NCBI GenBank assembly: GCA_013817135.1
Contig: JACDDF010000006.1
Span: forward strand, 1 to 18,540
DNA from: Nitrospirales bacterium
GTDB lineage: Bacteria; Nitrospirota; Nitrospiria; Nitrospirales; UBA8639
Length of the DNA: 18,540 bases
Reading direction: 5' to 3'
This document shows, one piece after another, positions 1-7,037 of the stretch. The translations under genes were made by a program, and so were the position numbers. The notes beneath the pieces were generated by a model, which did not search any database, was not told where the DNA came from, and saw only the letters and a list, made by a program, of their open reading frames with translations. The first letter of the stretch is position 1. The number at the start of each line of letters is the position of its first letter.

Positions 1-1317
1 CTGTTGAGCTAACACGGCGGCTTTTTCCTGGCGGGCCTGTTCAGCAGCGACGCGCCGGCGCTCTTCTTCCGCGGCCACCCGTTGGGCTTCAGCCAGTTGC
101 GCTTGAAGATCTTTCTCCCGCTGTCGTTGTTCCTTCAACGTTTGGAGAGCCTGTAGTTCAAACTTTTCCCGCTCGGCCTCTAGCGCGGCAGCCTCTTCTG
201 CCAGGGATTTTTGTTTTTGAGCTTGCTCATTCTTTCCAGATGGTACCTTGTTACTGAAGACATCCAAAGGATTTCCAAAACTCTTTAAGAGTCCGACAAT
301 TGTCTCGACCGTTCCAGGTGCAGGGTTGCTTGTACCTCCCTGGCGATTTGGATTGCTCGCAATTTGGGGTCCGGAGGATTTTTTTTCCGGAATAAACACA
401 AATTCTCCCTTATCCGGACCTAACCACCACATTTCCGGTCTTTGCACATGTTTATGGGTGAGAGCTGCTGATTGCACGTGCTCATCGAGAAAGGCGAAGA
501 GTTCTGATGTGGGAATGATGCCATCGCCGTTCAGATCACCACGGCCCTTCCCGATGCCTTCCAGAAGATAATAGGTGAACACGCTATGTTTCCACTTCGG
601 TCCGGCTAAGGCTTGTTGCCCGGTTCCTCCTGCGGTTATCAATTGGCGGGCAGGTTCACTGGTAATCATCTTCAGATAATTACTGGTCATCGGGGGGAAC
701 GAACGCTGACTGCGACCGGCAATGCCTCCATAACAAATATCATTGAGAAATAAGACCTGTTTTGCCGGAAGTGCCTCAGAAAGTTCACGAAGAATCTCCA
801 CGCTAATCGCGGTGTCTGGAAGAAGGCCGGGTTCGGTATCGACGGGCATCATATAGCCCACGGGTTGTTGCTTGCCCTTGCTTGGAGTTTCTCCAATATG
901 ACCCGCAAAAAAGATTACAACCCGATCATCTTTTTGTACTCGGGTAACAAGATTCTGGCGCAACTCGCGAAGAATCGCTGTTCTGGTGGCTTGGGTGTTG
1001 TAAAGTGATGTAACCCTAAATCCTTGCCCCTCGAGCATACGGGCTACGGATTTCGCATCATCGACCGCATAGGCCAGACCGGCGAGATTTAGATATTTAT
1101 CAATTCCTATGATGACAGCCCAGGCGTTTCCCTGAGTCTCGCCTATATATTGGGCAGGACCTTTTCCGTTCACCGTATTGCTTCGGGGATCTGTCTGTGC
1201 CTGGACCGGGAGGAGCAACGTGATCAACCCGAATACCAAGAGAGAGAGGAAAAAGAAACTGAGATAGGGAAGGGATCCTCTCCTCGGGGTGGGACTATAT
1301 AAAACGGAATCGAACAC
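1..1317 (-). CDS. Exported caspase-like protein (peptidase C14 fold), partial, C-terminus beyond window
   Basis: The frame is open from a GTG at 1317 to the window edge (439 codons seen). The GTG is preceded by AGGAG about 10 nt upstream. Residues 10-36 have an Arg pair, then a long hydrophobic run ending in LLLPVQAQ, so a signal peptide or anchor is likely. The caspase fold follows: VIIGIDKY-like strand (AVIIGIDKYLNLAGL), catalytic His140 in FFAGHIGE and catalytic Cys195 in LNDICYGG. A DLNGDGIIPTSEL segment after the core is typical of bacterial C14 peptidases. From about residue 340 the chain turns into a charged Glu/Lys/Gln/Ala-rich stretch (AEEAAALEAEREKFE and onwards), a probable coiled coil still running at the edge. 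Family knowledge: such proteins cleave after Arg/Lys or act as regulators; the substrate here is unknown. The gene is divergent from the beta-barrel gene. Fold assignment is firm, function is not. Confidence 0.85.
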   Translation of the reverse strand, partial: MFDSVLYSPTPRRGSLPYLSFFFLSLLVFGLITLLLPVQAQTDPRSNTVNGKGPAQYIGETQGNAWAVIIGIDKYLNLAGLAYAVDDAKSVARMLEGQGFRVTSLYNTQATRTAILRELRQNLVTRVQKDDRVVIFFAGHIGETPSKGKQQPVGYMMPVDTEPGLLPDTAISVEILRELSEALPAKQVLFLNDICYGGIAGRSQRSFPPMTSNYLKMITSEPARQLITAGGTGQQALAGPKWKHSVFTYYLLEGIGKGRGDLNGDGIIPTSELFAFLDEHVQSAALTHKHVQRPEMWWLGPDKGEFVFIPEKKSSGPQIASNPNRQGGTSNPAPGTVETIVGLLKSFGNPLDVFSNKVPSGKNEQAQKQKSLAEEAAALEAEREKFELQALQTLKEQRQREKDLQAQLAEAQRVAAEEERRRVAAEQARQEKAAVLAQQ

Positions 1318-1361
1318 GGGACACTGGCTCCTGTGAGGTGCGTTTGATTTTACTCAAGAAA

Positions 1362-1390
1362 ATTCTCAGAATAAAATAGCCAACGGTCAA
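1362..1390 (-). promoter_or_regulatory. Candidate sigma-70 promoter for the caspase-like gene
   Basis: On the minus strand TTGACC (1390-1385) is followed after exactly 17 nt by GAGAAT (1367-1362). It would start transcription about 40 nt before the GTG at 1317. The -35 matches 5 of 6 bases, the -10 4 of 6. Confidence 0.4.
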
Positions 1391-1680
1391 CTTTCTGTTT
1401 GCATCGGATTTTCTCAAGGCCTCCTGTTCTCGTTGCGTCAGATCACCATCGCGTCAAGGATTGGAAGGAGGTATAGCAGGATTATGTGGTCTTGTGGCGT
1501 TGTCAGTTCTTGAGACCAGTTTACTGGGTCTTGCGTCAGAGATGCGAGTGTTGACTTCATGCCTGTTTCAAAAATTTAGAGACGTTTCGTTCCTTCTTGG
1601 AGCCTGACGGTCTTTTCCCTAAATAGAGAGCCTATGCCTAGTGGGGGGCAGGTGGATCCGGTGCCTCTGGGAAATATGCA

Positions 1681-1709
1681 TTGACTTCATGGGAAAGACT
1701 TTATACGAT
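1681..1709 (+). promoter_or_regulatory. Candidate sigma-70 promoter for the beta-barrel gene
   Basis: TTGACT at 1681-1686, a 17-nt spacer, then TACGAT at 1704-1709. A start from here would leave a long leader of about 235 nt before the ATG at 1950. Confidence 0.4.
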
Positions 1710-1949
1710 CGCCTGGTTTTCTCTACTTCGTCAGCATCGCGTTATTTGGATATGAATCCATCTGATAGCCACATAAGCTGAATGAGGGTGTGAATAAAAC
1801 CCCTCCTTTTGGATCTGTGGTGTTGAGCGTACCATCCCCCAAACCCATAGTTAAAGTCGATAACTGTGCTTGGACAATTGTGCCAAATCCCTTGTTCGGA
1901 ATCTTTCGGAAATTCTCTTTGGGTTTATTTTAATTTATGAGGAGCAATA

Positions 1950-3224
1950 ATGACCTATTGGCTCATGCAGAACTCTTTTTGTAGACGAATTCAGCCGTTG
2001 GCCTGTTTCTTTTTGTTGGCAATGCTCGTTATCAGTCAATCTGTCACTCAAGCCAAAGAATTAAAGGATGTGATCCCTGATCTTTATGGGGGGAATGGGT
2101 TTCAAACGGATCCAAATTTTGCAGGCAATCGGTCCAATGATTTCGGCAATTCGGTGTTTAATTCCTTTAATGAACTGACCAATGGCATCGGTGCTCAAAC
2201 AGGGCAATTTGCAGTGAACTCAACGGTGGCGGCGTATCGGTTTGATGTTGAGCGGGGAGTTCCTGTTGAAGTCACCAAAAGCCTCGGTCCTCTTTTTGCG
2301 GAACGGGCCGACACCCTAGGAAAAGGGCGATTTGATTTCCAGGTCGTCTGGTCAAACGCCAATTACAAAAAATTTAATGGGCAAAAGCTCTCTTCTCTCA
2401 GTCAAGATGTCTCCCCCACCGCCGGGCCAGGAACTCCGCCGAATTCCCCAGGGTTAGATGAGCTATTACAAGTTAACCTGGACGTCAAAGTGATTACCAA
2501 TTTTGTGGGATTTTTTGGCACGTATGGCCTTACGGATAATTGGGACCTCAATCTTTTGGTTCCTCTCATCAATAACCAGATCAACGCAAAAGCGAAGTCC
2601 ACCATGCTTGATGCCAACGGGGTTCCTTGTACTCAAGGTGGAAATTGCAGTGGTATTAATGTGATCAATGGAACGGCACCCGGCACGGGAGACCCTTCAA
2701 AAGACAGTTCTTCGGGGAATAAAACCGGGATAGGAGACGTCCTCCTTCGAACCAAATATAACTTTCTGAAAAATCACGAGGTCTTACCCGATTTGGGAGT
2801 ACGTGGGGGCATTTCTTTTCCCACAGGAAACGAAAATAACTTCATGGGAGTCGGAGAATTCAAATTTCAGGGGTTGGCTGTGGCTTCTAAATATTATTCA
2901 TCCCCGATCGGAATGATTGGGCCACATCTGAACACGGGCTTTGTGCTCGTCAACAACAAATCCGAACTGAATCTTGTCACCTATGTGGCAGGGTTTGATC
3001 TGGCTCCCATTCCGACCTTTGCTTTCTCACTGGATCTCTTGGGCCGTCACGAATTGAACGATAAGGATAACAGCGGAAAGGACATCGTCGATTTGGCTCC
3101 GGGATTAAAATGGGCCCCTCTACCTAACACTCTGGTTCAAGCAGCGGTCCAGCTTCCCCTCAATAAAAATGAAGGGCTCCGTCCGGATGCGGTCTGGACG
3201 TTAGGACTTGGAGGAACTTTCTAA
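1950..3224 (+). CDS. Predicted outer-membrane beta-barrel protein (phenol MetA-degradation / transporter-like family)
   Basis: 424 residues. The ATG at 1950 has AGGAG 7 nt upstream. The N-terminus (Arg pair at 12-13, hydrophobic 17-30, VTQA before KEL) is a signal peptide with likely cleavage after residue 35. The mature part has alternating aromatic/aliphatic strands separated by Asn/Gly/Ser-rich loops, including one loop with two cysteines (GVPCTQGGNC) near residue 227. The GIGDVLLRTKYNF segment near residue 260 resembles the GLGDV...KY word of the Pfam Phenol_MetA_deg barrels. The chain ends in Phe (LGLGGTF), the usual outer-membrane assembly signal. Members are poorly characterised; some are linked to uptake of hydrophobic compounds. 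It stands alone, convergent with the SUMF1-like gene. The barrel call is solid; the substrate is unknown. Confidence 0.75.
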   Translation: MTYWLMQNSFCRRIQPLACFFLLAMLVISQSVTQAKELKDVIPDLYGGNGFQTDPNFAGNRSNDFGNSVFNSFNELTNGIGAQTGQFAVNSTVAAYRFDVERGVPVEVTKSLGPLFAERADTLGKGRFDFQVVWSNANYKKFNGQKLSSLSQDVSPTAGPGTPPNSPGLDELLQVNLDVKVITNFVGFFGTYGLTDNWDLNLLVPLINNQINAKAKSTMLDANGVPCTQGGNCSGINVINGTAPGTGDPSKDSSSGNKTGIGDVLLRTKYNFLKNHEVLPDLGVRGGISFPTGNENNFMGVGEFKFQGLAVASKYYSSPIGMIGPHLNTGFVLVNNKSELNLVTYVAGFDLAPIPTFAFSLDLLGRHELNDKDNSGKDIVDLAPGLKWAPLPNTLVQAAVQLPLNKNEGLRPDAVWTLGLGGTF

Positions 3225-3252
3225 GGTATTGAATCGTCACCCCACTGGCTGC

Positions 3253-3270
3253 TATCCTTTGTTAAGGATA
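3253..3270. terminator. Hairpin between convergent genes, possible terminator
   Basis: TATCCTT (3253-3259), loop TGTT, AAGGATA (3264-3270): a perfect 7-bp stem placed between the ends of two convergent genes. No T-run follows on either strand, so intrinsic termination is doubtful. Confidence 0.3.
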
Positions 3271-3324
3271 ATTGAGGAAAGGAAGGGATTTGCAAGAGAA
3301 TAGAAAAATGGAAGAATCGAAAAG

Positions 3325-4401
3325 CTAATCGATATCTTGCGCGAGGCGAAACCCGATCTGGATACTCCGCGAGTCGGCGTTGTACCCATTTCGAAACGAA
3401 GAACGCAAAGATATGGGATCGTTAGTCCAGCCACCGCCTCGCCTCACTCGTGTTCCACAGCTTCCGTTATTCGCCTCTACCCAGGCCGAACCATTTGTTG
3501 GGGCATGCTGATAGTCGTCATGCCAGCAGTCCTGGACCCACTCCCATACATTTCCACTCATGTCCTGAAGCCCTAGGCCGTTGGCTTGTCGGCTTCCAAC
3601 TGGCTGGGTTCTCCCGGTACTGTTCGAATTGAACCAGGCGTAGGGTTCAAGCTGTTCTTGTTCTGAGGTTCCCGCCCAAATCTCGTCTTTTCCTCTATTT
3701 CTGGCTGCGTATTCCCATTCAGATTCTGTGGGTAGTCGATAGCGACGACCGGTTCCCTCCGATAACCATTTTGCATAATCGCCAGCGTCTTCCCACGAGA
3801 CATTAATGACCGGGCGCCTTTCGCGTCCCCACCCCTCATCTCCCGGAAACGCCTGACCCGTCGCCATGGCGAACCGGTCATATTCTTCGAATGTGACCTC
3901 GAATCGCCCCAAAGCAAATTTTTTGATATGGACCTTTCGCAGCGGGTGCTCGCTTAATGTATCCTCCCCCCGGCTGTCACCCTGCTGAAAAGTTCCGGCA
4001 GGAATTGAAACCATTTCAGGGTCCAGATGGATGCTCACCACCGGAGAGACGACTCTCAGTATGGCCATTTTAAAAGCCTTATTCTCTTGCGCTAACCATG
4101 TGCCAAGCCCACCCAATAGAATAACAACCACCCCAATGAGCCCTGTTATCTTCAGCCATCGTTTCTGACGCTTTGCAAGCTGGTACTGTTTCTTCAGCAT
4201 GGACACGGTTTCTGCATGTGAAGATTCCTGCGAGTTCAGGCTGGGTATTGGGCCCTTCGAAGAAGAAGGCTTTCCGATAGAAACTGATTGTCGTCCGAAA
4301 CGGTCAGGCTTTGTGTGATCAGCCAGGGGAGTGGAAGATTTTTCCGCAGGTAGGGTTGATTGGTTTTCGTCGGTCATGGTGTGCGCGATCTGAGCTTGCA
4401 C
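3325..4401 (-). CDS. Membrane-anchored SUMF1 / formylglycine-generating-enzyme-like protein, catalytic cysteines absent
   Basis: Up to 358 residues if started at the GTG at 4401. An ATG in frame at 4377 is equally possible, and neither has a clear ribosome binding site. Residues 1-80 are polar and low-complexity, 83-104 form one membrane segment (LIGVVVILLGGLG), and about 128-354 form the FGE-sulfatase (SUMF1) domain. Diagnostic words are FEVTFEEYDRF (167-177), RPVINVSWEDA (196-206), YRLPTESEWEYAAR (221-234), MSGNVWEWVQDCW (281-293) and the C-terminal RGGGW...FRN...GFRLA. True sulfatase-activating enzymes need a Cys pair in the last segment; here it reads SLRSSFRNGYN, with no Cys. Formylglycine formation is therefore unlikely. 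Related EgtB/PvdO-type or ligand-binding roles are possible. No sulfatase gene is nearby. The domain call is firm, the role unknown. Confidence 0.82.
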   Translation of the reverse strand: MQAQIAHTMTDENQSTLPAEKSSTPLADHTKPDRFGRQSVSIGKPSSSKGPIPSLNSQESSHAETVSMLKKQYQLAKRQKRWLKITGLIGVVVILLGGLGTWLAQENKAFKMAILRVVSPVVSIHLDPEMVSIPAGTFQQGDSRGEDTLSEHPLRKVHIKKFALGRFEVTFEEYDRFAMATGQAFPGDEGWGRERRPVINVSWEDAGDYAKWLSEGTGRRYRLPTESEWEYAARNRGKDEIWAGTSEQEQLEPYAWFNSNSTGRTQPVGSRQANGLGLQDMSGNVWEWVQDCWHDDYQHAPTNGSAWVEANNGSCGTRVRRGGGWTNDPISLRSSFRNGYNADSRSIQIGFRLAQDID

Positions 4402-4886
4402 ATGCGAACAGATTTGAGTCGCCTGTCGCGACGGTTCGTCTTCTTCTTCGACTTTTCGGTCAATGTAATCAGGAAATGAGCAGTTTCTCCATTAAGGCCT
4501 GAATGCGGCCTCTAACAATTCTTTTGAATGAAAGACTGAACGTGATTTCACCATATTTTAACAGATAGCGCCCTGAACGAAAGCTTTATTACTTAATGTA
4601 AAAATTCAATAAGCATTACACAAGGGCCAGTTCCGGCGAACTTGGACAATATGTTGATCTGGTAAGATTATTATTGGAGGGATGAGGCTGCTTATCCTGA
4701 CTGCCAAGGCTCACGAAGTAGGAACCAATTCCTGACATATCAGAACGTTTTTGAACTCTTGGGTCGGTCTAAACACGTTGGAAGAGCTGGAGGGAACGAC
4801 TGAGTCTTTAGCAGGTAAGGGTGTGAATTCTTCCCTGAGACTGGTACCTTTGCATGCCTGTCGAACCTTGGGAGTCGTATGTTGTG
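4402..4886. other. Intergenic region, about 485 bases
   Basis: It separates the start of the SUMF1-like gene from the 3' end of tRNA-Thr. Moderately A+T-rich, with only short frames. No convincing promoter pair, terminator or repeat was seen. Confidence 0.4.
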
Positions 4887-4962
4887 TGGAGCTGGCGAGA
4901 GGAATTGAACCTCCGACCTGCGGTTTACAAAACCGCTGCTCTACCGATTGAGCTACGCCAGC
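4887..4962 (-). tRNA. tRNA-Thr, anticodon TGT
   Basis: Read on the minus strand, the 76 nt fold as a full cloverleaf. The acceptor stem is GCTGGCG/CGCCAGC, the D arm GCTC/GAGC, the anticodon stem GCGGT/ACCGC with loop TTTGTAA (anticodon TGT, reads ACA) and the T arm GGAGG/CCTCT with loop TTCAATT. The discriminator is T and CCA is encoded in the DNA (tgg at 4887-4889 on the plus strand). It lies 86 nt downstream of the dehydrogenase gene on the same strand. Confidence 0.96.
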
Positions 4963-5048
4963 TCGGCGAATATAAGGCCATCATACCAAAGGATGAAGCA
5001 TTCAACCAGCATTGGATCCAGAAAAGTATTTTTCCAATTAGCCCCGAT

Positions 5049-6002
5049 TTAGGTCATTTGCAGCATGACTTTTCGTACGCCGCTCTGGGCGGCTTTTTCC
5101 ATGGCCAGAAGGCCATCCAGGAGTGGATAGCGGGCATGGATGAGCGGGTCGACCCGGATGTGCTTCGTTTCTAATAGGCGGATGGCCGGAGGGAATGGAC
5201 CGCAACGAGATCCAATTAAGGATATCTCCTGGATGACAAAATTCGCCATATTCACAGACACATTTCCATGATACGTGGATTTGAGCACAAGTGTTCCCCT
5301 TGGCCGAATCAATTGCATGGCTGTGGAAAGCCCTTCGGGGCTTCCGGTGGCTTCCACAATCATATCTGCGCCTCGAGAAATATCAGTTGGGTGCGAGGTC
5401 ACTCGGATTCCCATGTGGGTAAGCCAGGTGTCATGCTCTGAATGGCGACCCAATAGGGTTACAGCACATCCTGATAGCACAAGAATTTGTGCGCACAATA
5501 CCCCTAACTTCCCATCTCCGATGACGACCACACGGTCTGTTGGTTTGATCGAGACTAGTTGGGGAATTTCACAGGCCGCGGCCAGGGGTTCGATAAAAAC
5601 GGCCTGATCATCGGAAATAGAATCAGGCACGACAAAAAGGTTTTCAACCGGCAGGGTCAGGAAATCGGCAAAGGCGCCATCTCGGCCCTGGATTCCTAAA
5701 GTGGTGCGATGAGGACAATGGGTGGGATGTCCATTGGTGCAGCTTTCACAAGCGCGGCAGGCGGCATTGATCTCGCCGACGACTCGTTTTCCAATCAATG
5801 CTGTATCCGGAGCCTCATCGACTATCCCAACAAATTCATGCCCCAAGACACCTTCAAAGTTCATATAACCATTCATCAGCTGTAGATCAGTAGAGCAAAT
5901 TCCGGCTTGGATGACCCTGATCCTGGCTTCCCCAGGTGGTCGCGTGGGAAGGGGAAGGTCGGTTTGAAGTTTAAGCTTCTGATGAAAAACAAGTCCCCGC
6001 AT
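5049..6002 (-). CDS. Zinc-dependent medium-chain alcohol/threonine/sorbitol-type dehydrogenase
   Basis: 317 residues. ATG at 6002, preceded by AGAGGA 5 nt upstream. The GroES-like N-terminal half has catalytic zinc ligands Cys36 (GICSTDL) and His55-Glu56 (LGHEF), and the structural zinc set Cys82, Cys85, Cys88 and Cys96 (C-x2-C-x2-C-x7-C). Glu138 in FIEP sits where the family has a further active-site ligand. The Rossmann half has the nucleotide-binding loop GDGKLG at 162-167. The chain is somewhat shorter than the usual 340-350 residues; the C-terminal end is trimmed but keeps the core. It should oxidise an alcohol or polyol (or reduce an aldehyde) with NAD(P). The substrate cannot be told from sequence and no pathway partner lies beside it. 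It is divergent from the flagellar-like gene. Confidence 0.88.
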   Translation of the reverse strand: MRGLVFHQKLKLQTDLPLPTRPPGEARIRVIQAGICSTDLQLMNGYMNFEGVLGHEFVGIVDEAPDTALIGKRVVGEINAACRACESCTNGHPTHCPHRTTLGIQGRDGAFADFLTLPVENLFVVPDSISDDQAVFIEPLAAACEIPQLVSIKPTDRVVVIGDGKLGVLCAQILVLSGCAVTLLGRHSEHDTWLTHMGIRVTSHPTDISRGADMIVEATGSPEGLSTAMQLIRPRGTLVLKSTYHGNVSVNMANFVIQEISLIGSRCGPFPPAIRLLETKHIRVDPLIHARYPLLDGLLAMEKAAQSGVRKVMLQMT

Positions 6003-6164
6003 ACGGTTCCTCTATGAAATAGCTCCGGTCATGGACACATAGGAACATAGCAAAAAATGCTGGCAATCTTCAGCAATTTCTATGAATATTTCAGTAAGAC
6101 GAATTTCCCCGGTATGGGCACCTATTTCTCCGGCAGTTTGAAAAAACATCTTCCATCTGGCCAG

Positions 6165-6191
6165 GAAAGGTTTCTGGACTTTAGTCGATAA
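6165..6191 (+). promoter_or_regulatory. Sigma-28 (FliA)-type flagellar promoter
   Basis: GAAAGGTT at 6165-6172, an 11-nt spacer, then GTCGATAA at 6184-6191. The known consensus is TAAAGTTT-N11-GCCGATAA, so 6 of 8 and 7 of 8 positions match with exact spacing. It lies about 55 nt before the start of the flagellar rod-like gene, which supports the assignment. Confidence 0.65.
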
Positions 6192-6245
6192 CGTGCAGGT
6201 GTCAGGAGGGCTGTGAGATGCCCGTCGAATGAAAGGAGAAAAATG

Positions 6246-6597
6246 ATGATTGCCGGTATGGCCTCTGCACTGTCTGGAATTCAAGCTGGAGGAAGAATGC
6301 TCAGCGTTGGCGCCCATAATATTGCCAATGCACAAACAGAAAGTTTTAAACGAACCCGTGCTCTTCCAGTAGACTCGTCAGCCGGTAATGGGGTGAGGAT
6401 CGCTTTGCAAACAGATGAACGCCCCGGCCCACAATTTCTCTCAATTGAAGATTCGATCACTTCGAGAAGGAACTAATGTCGATCTTGGGGAAGAAATTAT
6501 TTCCAATCTGCAAGCGGTGAATCTCATAGAAGCCAATATTGCCAGCATCAGAATTCAGGACAAGGTTTTGGGCTCTCTCTTGGATATTACCGAGTAA
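6246..6597 (+). pseudogene. Short flagellar basal-body rod-like protein (FlgC/FlgG-type ends), split by a +1 frameshift
   Basis: AAGGAG at 6233-6238 favours the ATG at 6246 (the one at 6243 is possible). The first frame gives MIAGMASALSGIQAGG, then AHNIANAQTESFKRTRA, the N-terminal rod-domain signature (SAL.G...A...NIAN..T.G.KR). It stops with TAA at 6474-6476. The next frame, overlapping it, carries NVDLGEEIISNLQAVN and then EANIASIRIQDKVLGSLLDI, the matching C-terminal rod/hook signature (NVDL.EE......A...YEAN...I...D..LG.LL). Removing one base in the GAGAAGGA stretch near 6461-6470 joins them into one protein of about 116 residues. Small proteins of this build occur beside or apart from flagellar operons. 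It may be a pseudogene, a sequencing error or programmed +1 slippage at the rare Arg pair AGA-AGG. No other flagellar gene lies in the window. Confidence 0.75.
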
Positions 6598-7037
6598 TTC
6601 CTCCTGCCTAAATGTAACCATTTGTCATTCGATCGAGCCAACATCCTCATTCCATTACAACTTCTTCGCTCTATCCAAATTCTCGTGCGGTATTTTTGCG
6701 GGTTTTATGCTCATGAGAATGACGTATTTTTCCGTCTTCATCAATCCAAGTAGCCAGTTCTGAAGGTGTTTAGGTCCCCGCAGGGTGTTTTTTCTTCATT
6801 AAACCAAAAGCCTTGACAAGATGGACGAGGTTCTGTCCGCAAAAAGTGTGTACGAGTGGCAGAAAAAAACTGGGGATTTGACTTTGAACGTGGGAAAACA
6901 ATTATTGTAGAATCAAACGGTTAGACGAAGTGAGGCGATCTGTCTTGGGGAATTTCTTGAGAATGCCAAAGGTTGTGAGATAGAAATTTTCCTATTCACT
7001 CCGTTTCTATTACATTTTTTTGAACAGGGAGATCGGG
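6598..7037. other. Intergenic region upstream of htrA
   Basis: About 440 bases. It holds the candidate htrA promoter at 6884-6913. On the minus strand, one frame from ATG 6799 to TAG 6671 reads 42 residues interrupted by a single TAA at codon 10. No convincing terminator: the only candidate is a 3-bp stem at about 6776-6785, shortly before a T-run. Confidence 0.4.
6884..6913 (+). promoter_or_regulatory. Candidate promoter for htrA
   Basis: TTGAAC at 6884-6889, 18-nt spacer, TAGAAT at 6908-6913 (5 of 6 at -10). A second TTGACT lies just upstream at 6878. The leader to the htrA start would be about 118 nt. Confidence 0.4.

Larger units (their letters stand above)
1318..1949. other. Divergent intergenic region, about 630 bases
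   Basis: No convincing gene. It holds the candidate promoters at 1362-1390 (-) and 1681-1709 (+), and the 11-base word TTGACTTCATG twice, at 1551 and 1681, exactly 130 bases apart. A minus-strand frame of 41 codons from an ATG at 1848 to a stop at 1723 reads protein-like but has no ribosome binding site. Confidence 0.5.

Noticed and set aside
1465..1511. AAGGAGGT-like site followed by ATGTGG at about 1483
   Set aside because: The frame ends after nine codons and the spacing is too long.
4594..4682. Plus-strand stretch reading ASSGELGQYVDLVRLLLEG
   Set aside because: No start codon and only about 26 codons; likely chance.
4751..5174. Open frames whose translations end in ARGIEPPTCGLQNRCSTD or similar
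   Set aside because: This is the well-known false translation of a tRNA gene read antisense; the DNA is tRNA-Thr.
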